A stretch of 64,000 bases of DNA from Phycisphaeraceae bacterium (GCA_019636795.1 JAHBWW010000001.1:682001-746000), one strand, 5' to 3'; shown: positions 47,852 to 58,254, counted from the stretch's first letter. A program made the numbers and translations. Notes: generated by a model not told the origin, from the letters alone.

Positions 47852-48816
47852 TCACTCCACTTCCCAGCACGCGACGCGGTGGCCCTTGGACTTGATCTCG
47901 AGCGGCGGGCGCTCGCGCTTGCAACGCTCGACCGCGATCGGACAGCGCGAGACGAACGGACAGCCGGGCGGCGGATCGAACGGGCTGGGCACATCGCCCT
48001 GAAGCACGGTGAGCGGGCGGCGGTCATCGGGGTCGTCGATCGGGTTGGCGCCGAGCAGGGCTTTGGTGTACGGGTGCTGGGCCTGGGCGTCGAGGTCTTC
48101 GGATTCGAGTTCTTCGACGACATGGCCGAGATACATCACCAGCACGCGATCGCAGAAGTGCGCGATGACTTTCAGATCGTGGCTGATGAACATCATGGTC
48201 AGGCCGAACTCGTCCTTGAGGTCTGCCAGGAGGTTGAGCACCTGTGCCTGGATCGAGACGTCGAGCGCGCTGACGGGTTCGTCGGCGACGATGAAGCGGG
48301 GTTTGACGCAGAGCGCGCGGGCGATGCCGATGCGCTGCCGCTGCCCGCCTGAGAACTCGTGCGGGTACTTGGTTTTGGCTTCGGGGCGGAGGCCGACTTT
48401 CTTCATCAGGTCATCGATGAGGTCTTCGGTCGGTGAGCCGGCATCGGCGATTCTGTGAAACCGTATCGCCTCGCGCAGGTGCCCTGCGATGGTGATCTTG
48501 GGGTTGAGCGATGAGTACGGATCCTGAAAGATGATCTGCATCGCGCGGCGGAATGGCATCATGTCTGCCGGGCCGAGCGTGGTGATCTCCTGGCCAAAGA
48601 GCAGGATCCGTCCCTGAGTGGGTTCGTAGAGTCGCAGGATTGTCTTGCCGAGCGTGCTTTTGCCGCAGCCGGATTCGCCGACGACACCGAGAACCTGTCC
48701 CTGCTCGATGTTGAATGTGACGCCATTGACAGCGTGGACATGGCCCTGGATGCGGTTGAGCACGCCGCCACGGACGGGGAAGAGTTTGTGCAGATCGTGG
48801 ACTTCGAGAAGCGACA

Positions 48817-48817
<1 letters not shown>
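47852..48817 (-). CDS. dppF: Peptide ABC transporter ATPase, DppF/OppF type
   Basis: Encodes 321 residues. Walker A GESGCGKSTLGK, signature FSGGQRQRIGIARAL, Walker B FIVADEPVSALDVS and the C-terminal oligopeptide-transporter extension with CPFVSRCPIAVERC. That Cys cluster may hold an iron-sulfur centre as in other Opp/Dpp ATPases. It is the second ATPase of the heterodimer that drives peptide uptake and the last gene of the operon. Its ATG overlaps the stop of the preceding ATPase gene by one base (TGATG). Confidence 0.92.
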
Positions 48818-49851
<1,034 letters not shown>

Positions 49852-49876
49852 GATGGGGTTGCAATAGTCGCGGGCA

Positions 49877-51229
49877 TCAGACGTGTTTGGGGTCGAAGGC
49901 ATCCTGGAGTGCGTCGGAAACGATGTTGAAGGCGAGGACAAGGCCGAACATCAGGACAGTGGCGGTCAGGACCGTCCAGAAGAAGAAGTTCTGGACGTCT
50001 TCGCGACCGAGGCTGATCAGGATGCCCCAGCTGGGCTGGCCCTTGACACCGAGGCCGAGGAACGAGAGGATCACCTCGCTCTTGATCGCACCGATGAAGA
50101 TCAGGCTGAAGTTGATGAACATGATGTGCGAGGTGTTGGGGATGACGTGCTTGATGAGAATGCGGAAGCGGCCGAGCCCGATGGCGGTGGCGGCTTGCAC
50201 GTACTCGAGTTGCTTGATCTTCATGACTTCGCCTCGAATGACGCGGCAGGTCCCGATCCAGAACGTGAGCCCGAAGGCGGCATAGACAGGCACGAGGGCC
50301 AGGCCCGGGCGTTCGGTCGGGTTGTCGAAGAGTTCGGCAAAGAGTGCGTTGCCTCGGACGATGTAGATGAGCACCGCGAGGAGCACGAGGTATGGAACAG
50401 AACTGAGGGTGGAGACGAGCCACATGACCAGATGGTCAACCCATCGGCCATAGAAACCGGCGAGGCCGCCGAGGATGGTGCCGATGGTGACCGACATCAG
50501 CGAGGCGATGAGTCCGACCTGAAACGCAATCTTGATGCTGTAGAAGGATCGGACCGCGACCGAGCGGCCCGATTCATCGGAGCCGAGAAACGTGCGGAAT
50601 GAGTAGACAAGGCCGCCCCAGCCTGTGGGCATGGGCATGAGATCGAGAAGCGCGGCCTCGACACGGGGCATGGCTTGGGCGATGATCTTGTAGACTTCGG
50701 CATTCTCGAGTTGAAGATCGGCCAGCTCGGCTTCGAGTGAGGCACGCTCGTCGGGGTCTAACTCGTCGTCGAGCACGACCTCGATGTCGTTGATCTCGTA
50801 ACGGATGTCCTCGCGCTCGAGCCAGGCGTCATCGAGCGTGTCAAAGTGCTCGCGCAGCTGCTGCCAGAGGCGGTCAACATCGGCGGGTGATGCGTTGACG
50901 ATGGTGCGTTCGGCCAGGGCCACGGCTTCGATCCGTTGCGAGGCGTCGGGAGCTTGCGCAAGCCCGCCTGGCGCATTGAGCGATGGTTGTAGATGCTGGC
51001 GAACGTACCACGTCAGTTCGTCGAAGCGTTTTTCCTGATCGGGTTTCTGGAGGAAGCCGTAGGATCTCCCGGGCAGGACGCGCTGGTTGCAATCGCGCAG
51101 GTCGAGCACGCCGAAGAACACTGCAACTGCGACGAAGAAGTACAGACCGATCACCCCGAGCGCGACCATGGCGAGTTTGTTGCGGCGAAACTTTCGAGCG
51201 CCGCGGCTTTTGAAGAGTTTGACCATCAT
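49877..51229 (-). CDS. dppC: Peptide ABC transporter permease, DppC/OppC type with large insertion
   Basis: Encodes 450 residues, about 150 more than usual. After the first membrane helix (residues 20-42) there is an insertion of roughly 130 residues (about 65-195) rich in charged helices (PADVDRLWQQLREHF, DPDERASLEAELADLQ), before the usual FLGSDESGRSV. The rest is standard: five further helices with the coupling loop EYVQAATAIGLGRFRIL and IFIGAIKSEVILSFLGLG. The insertion faces the periplasm and could dock the binding protein or another partner. The start overlaps the stop of dppB by four bases. Confidence 0.9.
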   Translation of the reverse strand: MMVKLFKSRGARKFRRNKLAMVALGVIGLYFFVAVAVFFGVLDLRDCNQRVLPGRSYGFLQKPDQEKRFDELTWYVRQHLQPSLNAPGGLAQAPDASQRIEAVALAERTIVNASPADVDRLWQQLREHFDTLDDAWLEREDIRYEINDIEVVLDDELDPDERASLEAELADLQLENAEVYKIIAQAMPRVEAALLDLMPMPTGWGGLVYSFRTFLGSDESGRSVAVRSFYSIKIAFQVGLIASLMSVTIGTILGGLAGFYGRWVDHLVMWLVSTLSSVPYLVLLAVLIYIVRGNALFAELFDNPTERPGLALVPVYAAFGLTFWIGTCRVIRGEVMKIKQLEYVQAATAIGLGRFRILIKHVIPNTSHIMFINFSLIFIGAIKSEVILSFLGLGVKGQPSWGILISLGREDVQNFFFWTVLTATVLMFGLVLAFNIVSDALQDAFDPKHV

Positions 51230-52215
51230 GAGAGCCTCACTCTCGGATCGACCAGCGCGTACAGCACGTCGGTCAGGATGATCGAAAGGATGAAGATGCC
51301 GGCGAAGACAGCGACGAAGGCCTGAATGACCGGGAAGTCGTCGGCGTTGATCGCGTTGATGAGTTCGGCACCCATGCCGGGGATCTTGAAGTACATTTCG
51401 AGCAGGATCGAGCCTGTGATGAGGAACGGCAGTGTCGCCATGATGCGCGTGATGATCGGGATCATCGCGTTCTTGAGCATGTGAACGAAGATCACCTTGG
51501 GTTTGCTGGCACCCTTGGCCACGGCGGTCACGATGTAGTCCTTGGTCGTCTCCTCGACCATGACGGCGCGATAGAAGCGGACATCGTACCCCATAGAGAC
51601 AATAACGCCAATGATGACCGGCAGCATGCAGTACTTGACCCAGTTGCCCAGTGATGCGCCTTCGCTCAGGAAGGGCACCCATGGCGCGTATCCCGTGATT
51701 GCGAACGGGGTGTTGAACCCTCCAGGATCGAGGTTCGGCCAATATGCACCAAAGAACTGCCCGAAGATGATGTACACCAGGAAACTGATGCTCATGCCGA
51801 GCACGGCGATCACGACAAGTGTTCGATCGATCAACCTCCCTCGAAAGTACGCGGATATCAGTGAGACGACAATCGAGACCGACGCGCTGACGACAAGTGT
51901 CGGGAGCGTGATCGAGAGACTCGGCGGGATCGCCTTGCGGATGATGTCGCCGACGGACCGACCTTTCTGGCTCCAACTTTCCTCGGTGAAGTTCAGCGTG
52001 AAGGTCTTGCCGAGGAAGCGAACATACTGCACCAGCAGCGGGTCATTGAGCCTCATTTTTTCGCGGATGGCGTCGATCTCGGCCGGAGTTGGATTCTTGC
52101 TCAACTGCGACCGAACCGGATCGCGTGCATAGCGCAGCCCGATCATCAGCAGCAGAACGATGCTGAGATAGACGGGGATGTTGTACAAGATCTTGCGAAC
52201 GATAAAAGCCCACAT
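51226..52215 (-). CDS. dppB: Peptide ABC transporter permease, DppB/OppB type
   Basis: Encodes 329 residues with six membrane helices. The ATPase-coupling loop is VEETTKDYIVTAVAKGAS and the family end is YALVDPRVRLS. The first periplasmic loop (PVRSQLSKNPTPAEID) matches the family (RxxLG.AT.EqI-like region). It forms the channel together with DppC. The gene follows the substrate-binding protein gene after 60 bp and overlaps dppC. Confidence 0.92.
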   Translation of the reverse strand: MWAFIVRKILYNIPVYLSIVLLLMIGLRYARDPVRSQLSKNPTPAEIDAIREKMRLNDPLLVQYVRFLGKTFTLNFTEESWSQKGRSVGDIIRKAIPPSLSITLPTLVVSASVSIVVSLISAYFRGRLIDRTLVVIAVLGMSISFLVYIIFGQFFGAYWPNLDPGGFNTPFAITGYAPWVPFLSEGASLGNWVKYCMLPVIIGVIVSMGYDVRFYRAVMVEETTKDYIVTAVAKGASKPKVIFVHMLKNAMIPIITRIMATLPFLITGSILLEMYFKIPGMGAELINAINADDFPVIQAFVAVFAGIFILSIILTDVLYALVDPRVRLS

Positions 52216-52275
52216 ACGCGATGTACTCCGAGCCGAAGGAAGCGATCGGGGTTGATTCGAGTTTCCTGCCGATCT

Positions 52276-54096
52276 TTACCGTCGGGCGGGGTGCGCCATA
52301 TCGACATCGAGATATTTGACGTAGGTGTAGAAGTCTTCGGTGGGCTTGAAGTTCTTGCACCAGGGTTGGATGAGGTACACGCGAGTTCGAGCGAGCGAGC
52401 CGCAGAACGGGGCGTCGTGAATCAGCATATCGCGCATCTGCTCGTACACCTTGGTCCGCTCGGGGCCGGGAGGCATCGTGCGGATTTGTTCGTAGAGTGC
52501 GTCGTACTCGGGGCGCGAGTAGTTGGAGTGGTTCGAGCCCGGCGAGGCGTTGGGGCTGTAGAAGAGCGCGAGGTTGTTCTCAGCGTCGGGATAGTCCGAT
52601 CCCCACGCGAAACTGAACATGGGTGCCTGCCGCAGATCGACGGTTGACATCAGGTCGGTGAAGTTGAGATATCGCGGGTTGAGTCGGATGCCGACGAGGT
52701 CGAGGTTTCGCTGCATGAGTTCGACTATGCGCTGGCTCTCGGCACCTGAACTCGTGTAGAACTCGATGACGGGAAGATCGGTGACTTTCCCATTGACAAC
52801 GGTGTACCCTGCTTCGCGCAGTTTCTGGCGAGCGAGCTCGTAGTTGGGTCCGCGTGTCGAGAAGGGCGCACGGTTGCCTTCGGTGCTGGGGAAGCCATCG
52901 AGACCTGGAGGGATCGGCCCGTCATAGGGCAGCGCCATGCCGAAGTAGAACGTCTCGTTCATTTCGTCCCAGTCCATGGCGAGATTGATCGCCTGGCGCA
53001 GGGCGCGTTTCTGATCGGTCAGTCCGCCGACGAGTTTGTCATCCATGTTGAATGAACGGAAGATGAAGTCGAGCAGCGGCACCTGAACAGCCCGAATGCC
53101 CTGTCGATCCCACTCGCGGCGAAGTTCCTTGGTGCGGCGGCTGAAGGCCTCTTCAAAGCCCGATTGGGGAACGGTTGTGAACTCCTTGAGGCCCGACTTG
53201 AACTCGAGCCACATGGGTTGGCTCTCGACGAAGAACGTGAACTCGAGTTTGTCGATGAACGGGATGCGTTGTCCGGCGGGCTGATGCAGGCCCAAGCGTT
53301 CATCCTCGGGCATCCACTCGCTCGGGTAGTAGGCTTCGCGATAGTTCGGGTTGCGGTGCATGGTCAGGCTGACATTGCGGCGCCAGTCTGATTCGTTGCG
53401 GAGAATGAATGGTCCGGTTCCGACGGGGCGACCGGCGAATGTCGAGCCATAGCGCTCGACCGCTTCGCGCGGGACGATGGAGAACTGGAACATGGCCAGG
53501 CGCCAGACGAACTGCTGGTTTGGTTCGTTGAGTTCAACTTCGAAGGTGTAGGTGCCGGTTTTGCGCAGGCCTTCGACATTGGCCTCATAGTCGAAACGCT
53601 CCTTGTTCTTGACCCGCTCGGCCTGCTTGTCCTTGTAGTCGTCGAACCCCTTGATCATGCCTTCGACGAGCCACCAGCTCTTGTATGTGTTTGCCGGATC
53701 GGCCAGTCGCTTCCATGAGTAGATAACGTCGTCGGCCACCATCTCGCGGCCCTTGCCACCAGGGAAGCAGGGGTCATCGTGGAAAAGAACGCCGGGAAGG
53801 AGTTCGAACTTCCACAGCCGACCGCCTTCGGTGACTTCGGGCATTTGCGTCAGGAGCAGTGGTTCGAGTTCGAGAGGACGCTTGAGGTACTTGTACTGGA
53901 GCAGAGTTTCGTAGAGGGCTGAAGCCGCGCGGTTTTCGTAGGTGGTGGAACCCATGATCGGGTCGAGCGTGCCCGGGCCATTGGTGGTCATCGGAATGCG
54001 GATGACCTTCTCCTGGGCGTGGGCATGCGGCGCGAACAATGCCAATGCGACAGCCAGGCATGTCAACAGCCATGCGGTGTGCGTTCGTGCGATCAT
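52276..54096 (-). CDS. dppA: Peptide ABC transporter substrate-binding protein
   Basis: Encodes 606 residues with a signal peptide (residues 1-26, ending HAHAQ). The SBP_bac_5 fold is recognisable: TLDPIMGSTTYENRAASALYETL (in part GTLDPIMGSTTYENR), VLFHDDP.., VADDVIYSWKRLADP, RPVGTGPFILR, RQAINLAMDWDEMNETFYFG. It captures peptides or similar solutes in the periplasm and gives them to DppBC. AAGGAGG nine bases before the ATG sets the start. It leads the five-gene operon, and a perfect inverted repeat lies 27 bp upstream of its start. Confidence 0.93.
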   Translation of the reverse strand: MIARTHTAWLLTCLAVALALFAPHAHAQEKVIRIPMTTNGPGTLDPIMGSTTYENRAASALYETLLQYKYLKRPLELEPLLLTQMPEVTEGGRLWKFELLPGVLFHDDPCFPGGKGREMVADDVIYSWKRLADPANTYKSWWLVEGMIKGFDDYKDKQAERVKNKERFDYEANVEGLRKTGTYTFEVELNEPNQQFVWRLAMFQFSIVPREAVERYGSTFAGRPVGTGPFILRNESDWRRNVSLTMHRNPNYREAYYPSEWMPEDERLGLHQPAGQRIPFIDKLEFTFFVESQPMWLEFKSGLKEFTTVPQSGFEEAFSRRTKELRREWDRQGIRAVQVPLLDFIFRSFNMDDKLVGGLTDQKRALRQAINLAMDWDEMNETFYFGMALPYDGPIPPGLDGFPSTEGNRAPFSTRGPNYELARQKLREAGYTVVNGKVTDLPVIEFYTSSGAESQRIVELMQRNLDLVGIRLNPRYLNFTDLMSTVDLRQAPMFSFAWGSDYPDAENNLALFYSPNASPGSNHSNYSRPEYDALYEQIRTMPPGPERTKVYEQMRDMLIHDAPFCGSLARTRVYLIQPWCKNFKPTEDFYTYVKYLDVDMAHPARR

Positions 54097-54122
54097 GAGG
54101 CATCCTCCTTGTTCGATTGTGG

Positions 54123-54154
54123 TTGCAAGCCGATGCGGTGCATATGGCTTGCAA
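54123..54154. promoter_or_regulatory. Inverted repeat upstream of the peptide transporter operon
   Basis: TTGCAAGCC (54123-54131) and GGCTTGCAA (54146-54154) are perfect inverted copies 14 bp apart, centre to centre 23 bp. The layout fits an operator for a dimeric regulator spanning two helical turns, or a leader hairpin of the dppA message. Confidence 0.5.
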
Positions 54155-54300
54155 AACCCCAGCGGATCGATCCTAGCGACCGGCGAGCGCGTACGCCACG
54201 CGCACGGTTGAGCAATTGAATACCGTTCTGGGCGTGAGGTGCTGACAAGAATCCCGCTCAAATTTCTGCACTTGTGAGCGTGAGCCGAAAGGGGGCGCTG

Positions 54301-54699
54301 ATGAAGACCGAACGAATGCGATGGACCGGACTCGTGGCACTGATCGGGGCGCTGGCTGTCGGTGGGTGCTCGTCATCGGGGCCCGCCAGACCGGCCATGA
54401 TCTCGCATGTGGTGCTCATCGAACTGAGCGATCCGTCGCTGGCTGGCGCATTGATTGCCGATTGCGACCGGCATCTGACCGATATCAAAGAGGTCAGGTC
54501 GTATGCGAGTGGACAACACCTCGATACCGGGCGGGCGACGGTGCAGAGTGATTATGACGTGGGTTTGTATATCGGGTTTGACTCGGTCGAGGATTATGCG
54601 CGGTATGTGGAGCATCCGTTGCATGTGGAGTTGGTTGATCGCTGGCGGTCGCGCATCGCGCGGATGCGCGTGTACGACATCGGCGATCCGACGCCCTGA
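54301..54699 (+). CDS. Dabb (stress-responsive A/B barrel) lipoprotein
   Basis: Encodes 132 residues. The signal peptide has the lipobox AVGGC (Cys23). The mature part is a ferredoxin-like Dabb domain: SHVVLIELSDPSLAGALIAD at the start and SVEDYARYVEHPLHVELVDR near the end, where His and the strand pattern are conserved. Lipid-anchored Dabb proteins are frequent in planctomycetes; function is unknown. The ATG used has GGGGG before it. The alpha-oxoamine synthase gene starts 39 bp after its stop. Confidence 0.8.
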   Translation: MKTERMRWTGLVALIGALAVGGCSSSGPARPAMISHVVLIELSDPSLAGALIADCDRHLTDIKEVRSYASGQHLDTGRATVQSDYDVGLYIGFDSVEDYARYVEHPLHVELVDRWRSRIARMRVYDIGDPTP

Positions 54700-54738
54700 G
54701 TGGCGGGTGCTCCAGGAGAGAGCGGGAGGAAGCGGCTG

Positions 54739-55887
54739 ATGAGTGCTCCGGCGTTTGATGCGGTCAGTGCGACGATGGTCAGGCGCGGGCAGCGCGAGTT
54801 GATCGCATTCGCGGGGTGCAACTACCTTGGGCTGGCGCACGAGCCGCGTGTCTTGCGGGCGGCAAGCGAAGCCATGGGACACTTTGGCCTGAGCACAAGC
54901 GCATCGCGCGAGACGAGCGGGAATACAGCGCTGCACGAACAGATGGAAGACCTGATCTGTGCAGTGCTCGGGGCTGAGCGCGCGCTGCTGGTGCCTGATG
55001 GATATACCGCCAATCTGGCTGCGATGCAGATGCTCGCTGCAGTGGGTGTTCGGACGGCCCTGGTTGATGAGCGATCGCACCGAAGTCTGCTTGATGCAGC
55101 GCGGTGCGCGGGAATGGACGTGCGGATGTTTCGCGGCGACAGGTTCGAAGAAGCGCAGCGCGAGATTCAAGCCACGACGACCGGGGATATTGCGATTCTG
55201 ACTGATGGCGTGTTTGCCAGCGATGGGCGCATGGCGATGCTGCGGGCGTTTCACGAGAGCGGGCTCTATCTGGTGGTGGACGACTGCCATGCGTTTGGCG
55301 TGCTGGGGCCGGGCGGTGCGGGCACTTTGGCGCATCAGGGGTTGGGATTGCGCGAGCGGGTGGTGGTGACATCGACGCTGGCCAAGGGAATCGGGTGTGC
55401 GGGGGGGTTCGTGGCGGCGCGGGCGTCGCTGATTGATGTGGCGCGGGTCAGGGCCAGTGCGTACGTCTGCACGACGCCGGCCTCGCCGGTGCTGATTGCC
55501 GGGGCGATCGTGGCGCTGAGCATCGCGCGCGTTGATGATGCCCGTCATGAGCGGCTTCGGACGAATATTGAGCACGTCGAGAGCGTGCTGCGCGGGCTGG
55601 GCATCACGGTGAGGCGTGAACCGACACCGATTTTCGCGTTCACGATCGGGTCGGCCCAGCGCATGGAGCGGATTGAGCAAGTACTCGAAGCCGAGGGCGT
55701 GTTTGTGCCTGTGGTGACGTACCCGAGTGGGCCATCGCCGGTGTACTTTCGGTTGAGCGTGACAAGCGAGCACGAGGCGCACCACATCGACACTCTGGCC
55801 CGGGCACTGCAGCGGGCGCTGAGTGCGGGTGAAGATTTGAGCGTACCCTCTGTCCATGCGCGACACCGATCTGAGATCGATGCTTGA
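54739..55887 (+). CDS. Alpha-oxoamine synthase family PLP enzyme (BioF/Kbl-like)
   Basis: Encodes 382 residues of the fold-type I PLP family that joins an acyl-CoA and an amino acid. Seen are FAGCNYLGLAHEPRV, STSASRETSGNTALHEQME, the cofactor Asp and His in VVDDCHAFGVLGPGG and the Schiff-base Lys in TSTLAKGIGCAGG. 8-Amino-7-oxononanoate synthase (biotin), 2-amino-3-ketobutyrate ligase and serine palmitoyltransferase are all possible. No other biotin gene adjoins it, so no symbol is given. GGGAGGA precedes the ATG. Its 3' end overlaps the next gene by 32 bp. Confidence 0.87.
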   Translation: MSAPAFDAVSATMVRRGQRELIAFAGCNYLGLAHEPRVLRAASEAMGHFGLSTSASRETSGNTALHEQMEDLICAVLGAERALLVPDGYTANLAAMQMLAAVGVRTALVDERSHRSLLDAARCAGMDVRMFRGDRFEEAQREIQATTTGDIAILTDGVFASDGRMAMLRAFHESGLYLVVDDCHAFGVLGPGGAGTLAHQGLGLRERVVVTSTLAKGIGCAGGFVAARASLIDVARVRASAYVCTTPASPVLIAGAIVALSIARVDDARHERLRTNIEHVESVLRGLGITVRREPTPIFAFTIGSAQRMERIEQVLEAEGVFVPVVTYPSGPSPVYFRLSVTSEHEAHHIDTLARALQRALSAGEDLSVPSVHARHRSEIDA

Positions 55888-56662
55888 TTTCGCTGTGGAC
55901 GCCGCCAGGCAGGCCGGCGAGGTGACGCTGCGATATTTTCGACACGATGCGCTGGAAGTGACGGGCAAGGCGGACGGCACGTCCGTGACTCGCGCTGATC
56001 GCGAAGCCGAATCGCAGTTGCGAAGCCTGATCGAAACGCGGTTTCCCTCGCACAGCATCATGGGCGAAGAGCAGGGGCAGAGCGGCCACTCGAGCACGCG
56101 GTGGATTCTGGATCCGGTGGACGGGACATTTTCGTTTGTACGTGGTGTGCCGCTGTATGGCACGCTCGTAGGGCTTGAGCGCGATGGCGAGATGGTTCTC
56201 GGTGTGTTGTACATGCCGGCGCTTGATGAGCTGGTGTATGCAGCCCGAGGGCTTGGCGCCTGGCATCGCGTGGGACGTGTGACAGAGACTCGAGCGCGGG
56301 TTTCGAGCGTTGCATCGCTTGATGAGGCGCTGATGTGCACGACCTCGAGCGATTACTTTCGCAAGGCGGGAATCGCGGGCCTGCTGCCCGAACTGGCGGG
56401 GAAGTTCGGGCATAATCGCGGGTGGAGCGATTGCTATGCAGCGCTTCTGGTGGCGACCGGGCGGGCCGAAGCGGTGGTCGAGCCGTTGATTCATCCGTGG
56501 GATGTCGCAGCCATCAAGCCGATTATCGAAGAAGCGGGCGGTCGGTATTCAGACTGGTCGGGAGATGGGTCGATTCATCGGCCGACAGCGCTGATGTCGA
56601 ACGGGCTGGTGCATGACGAGTTGATTGCGATGTTGCACGCCTCAGCAGCGGAGATTCAGTAA
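55856..56662 (+). CDS. Inositol-monophosphatase family phosphatase, HisN-like
   Basis: Encodes 268 residues. Mg-dependent phosphatase motifs: IMGEEQG, WILDPVDGTFSFVRGVP and HPWDVAAIKPIIEEAGG. The segment GWSDCYAALLVATGRAE is typical of histidinol-phosphatase HisN, the last phosphatase step of histidine synthesis, although inositol-1-phosphate or related substrates cannot be excluded. The start overlaps the preceding gene by 32 bp; TACCCT ends six bases before the ATG. The next gene begins with TAATG overlap of one base. Confidence 0.85.
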   Translation: MRDTDLRSMLDFAVDAARQAGEVTLRYFRHDALEVTGKADGTSVTRADREAESQLRSLIETRFPSHSIMGEEQGQSGHSSTRWILDPVDGTFSFVRGVPLYGTLVGLERDGEMVLGVLYMPALDELVYAARGLGAWHRVGRVTETRARVSSVASLDEALMCTTSSDYFRKAGIAGLLPELAGKFGHNRGWSDCYAALLVATGRAEAVVEPLIHPWDVAAIKPIIEEAGGRYSDWSGDGSIHRPTALMSNGLVHDELIAMLHASAAEIQ

Positions 56663-57018
56663 TGCACAGGCCGGGCTCCAATCCTGCGGACATGCAGCCC
56701 GAGGACTTTATCTGTGATTTCTGCGGGATCGCGTGGGACGGCACGTTTGCGATGGTCGAGGGGCACCGGGGCAGTTTAATCTGCGGGCGATGTCTGACTG
56801 TGGCCTATACCGATATCGTGCTGGGTGATGTTGCGCAAAGGAATGAGACAAATGAGGAATCGACGTGCGTGATGTGCCTCGAAGCGAAGGCTGAGGGCAT
56901 GTGGCAGAGCCCGGTTCTGGAAGAGGCCAAGGTGTGTCGCACATGCGTGAACCGCTCGGCGGGCAAGCTGCACAAGGACCCGGACTGGAACTGGTCCAAG
57001 CCTGTCTTGCCGAGGTAG
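56662..57018 (+). CDS. Protein with two CxxC...CxxC zinc-finger modules
   Basis: Encodes 118 residues. Cys18-x2-Cys21 and Cys41-x2-Cys44 form a first four-Cys site; Cys69-x2-Cys72 and Cys92-x2-Cys95 form a second. Both have exactly 19 residues between the pairs, so the protein looks like an internal duplication of one zinc-ribbon-like unit. There is no signal or membrane helix. I do not recognise a named family. It is coupled to the HisN-like gene by a one-base overlap (TAATG). Nucleic-acid or protein binding is the general expectation. Confidence 0.7.
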   Translation: MHRPGSNPADMQPEDFICDFCGIAWDGTFAMVEGHRGSLICGRCLTVAYTDIVLGDVAQRNETNEESTCVMCLEAKAEGMWQSPVLEEAKVCRTCVNRSAGKLHKDPDWNWSKPVLPR

Positions 57019-57027
57019 GGCGGTTGT

Positions 57028-57444
57028 TTAGCGCCCGAGCAGTGTCAGGATTGATTCGAGCATGTCGCGGCTGGTGGTTTCATTGCCGCCGGGTTCGATG
57101 CGCACGCTGATGCGCGTGCCATTGGGTGAAAGAGATGATCCGACAATGATGCGCTTGAAGAGTCTTGAGTCGGGCGGGCGTGCGACGATGCGGGTGCGGT
57201 CGTTGGTGGCTTCGGAGGTGGTGATGGTGTAGCCGCGGTGTCGGAGCGTGCGTTCGGCTGCTGCACGAATCGATTGAGGCGGGATGGACTGTGGGAGTTC
57301 GGAGTGCAGCGTCTCGACCGCGTAGACGGCAAGAACGGGTTCCTGACCATGCCAGGCGTAGGTGGGATGGCGCTGTTGCGTGGTGCAGCCACTGATCAGG
57401 ATCAGGACGAGGGCGGCGGGAATGGTTGTATGTCGGAGAGCCAT
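57028..57444 (-). CDS. Small predicted lipoprotein
   Basis: Encodes 138 residues. Signal peptide with lipobox LISGC (Cys at about residue 20). The mature part of about 115 residues alternates strands and helices (AAAERTLRHRGYTITTSE, TRISVRIEPGGNE) in the manner of small envelope lipoproteins that bind or sense cell-wall or protein partners, but no family is assigned. It overlaps the end of the NYN nuclease gene by 43 bp and so is probably made from the same message. Downstream lies a convergent gene after nine bases. Confidence 0.7.
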   Translation of the reverse strand: MALRHTTIPAALVLILISGCTTQQRHPTYAWHGQEPVLAVYAVETLHSELPQSIPPQSIRAAAERTLRHRGYTITTSEATNDRTRIVARPPDSRLFKRIIVGSSLSPNGTRISVRIEPGGNETTSRDMLESILTLLGR

Positions 57445-58121
57445 CGGTGCATATCGAGTTCGGCCAAATCGATGTCAAGTCCTGACTCTTTGATGAGCGG
57501 TGGGAGAGAAGGGTCGAGCATCGGCGAAGGTTGCGCGGGTTTGTGGACTTTTGCGGGCTCTGGAGTTGGAATGGGCGGGGGTGGCGGTGGCGGCGAAGGT
57601 GGGTGATCGACCGGTGCGCCGAGGCCGAAGTGCTTCATCCAGTAGGCCAAATCTGACCTGTTCAGGGGAGTACTTTGCGCAAACGCTGGGAGTTCCGGCT
57701 TACGGGCCCGATCGTGGTCCGCAGTGAGGTGCCTTAGAAAGGTGGAGGCTTGGAGCGGGCGTCCCCCCCATTTTCGGGCAGATCGGATCAGGCGGCGGTC
57801 TGAACTCACCATGGTGATCGAGGAAGATCCCTGATGGTGGAGGAGGAGTTCTTCGATCAGGTCGTCGGCTTCCTGCCCGGGGCGGGAAAAGACGAGACGG
57901 ACAGAGTCGAGGCTGATGGAGGTGGTGCGGCCTGAGGCGGCGATGGCTTGATTGGGGCGGGTCTGCGAGGCGAGGGGGCCATCGCAGACAAGGACGGTTG
58001 ACTCGTTGCGATACCTGCTGGTCTTGAGGAGTCGGACCAGGTCGAGGAGTTCGGGAGCGGCCAAGTGAGGCGGGAGGACGCCTTGGACGTTGAGGACGTT
58101 GTAGGCGTCGATGATGAGCAT
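57402..58121 (-). CDS. NYN/YacP-like PIN-fold RNase with Pro-rich tail
   Basis: Encodes 239 residues. The PIN-like nuclease domain is residues 1-140: MLIIDAYNVLNVQG with the first acidic residue, RPGQEADDLIEELL with the middle pair and TMVSSDRRLIRSARK with the last Asp, as in YacP/Rae1 ribonucleases. Bacillus Rae1 cuts mRNA on the ribosome. After it comes a Pro-rich linker (HPPSPPPPPPPIPTPEP) and a short acidic end (DIDLAELDMHRWLSD) that may bind a partner. It is divergent from rpsU, a ribosomal-protein gene, which may be meaningful or accidental. Confidence 0.82.
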   Translation of the reverse strand: MLIIDAYNVLNVQGVLPPHLAAPELLDLVRLLKTSRYRNESTVLVCDGPLASQTRPNQAIAASGRTTSISLDSVRLVFSRPGQEADDLIEELLLHHQGSSSITMVSSDRRLIRSARKWGGRPLQASTFLRHLTADHDRARKPELPAFAQSTPLNRSDLAYWMKHFGLGAPVDHPPSPPPPPPPIPTPEPAKVHKPAQPSPMLDPSLPPLIKESGLDIDLAELDMHRWLSDIQPFPPPSS

Positions 58122-58254
58122 GGGGCGGGAAAGCGTATGGCGGGTTGATCGGCGGACTTTGGTGCCCTTTACTTACGCCCGGTCCCGGAGGATCGGGAGG
58201 GAGCGCGGGTCGCTCTTGAGCGGTGGGCATTGACTGGTCAGAGGAAGTGGAAGC

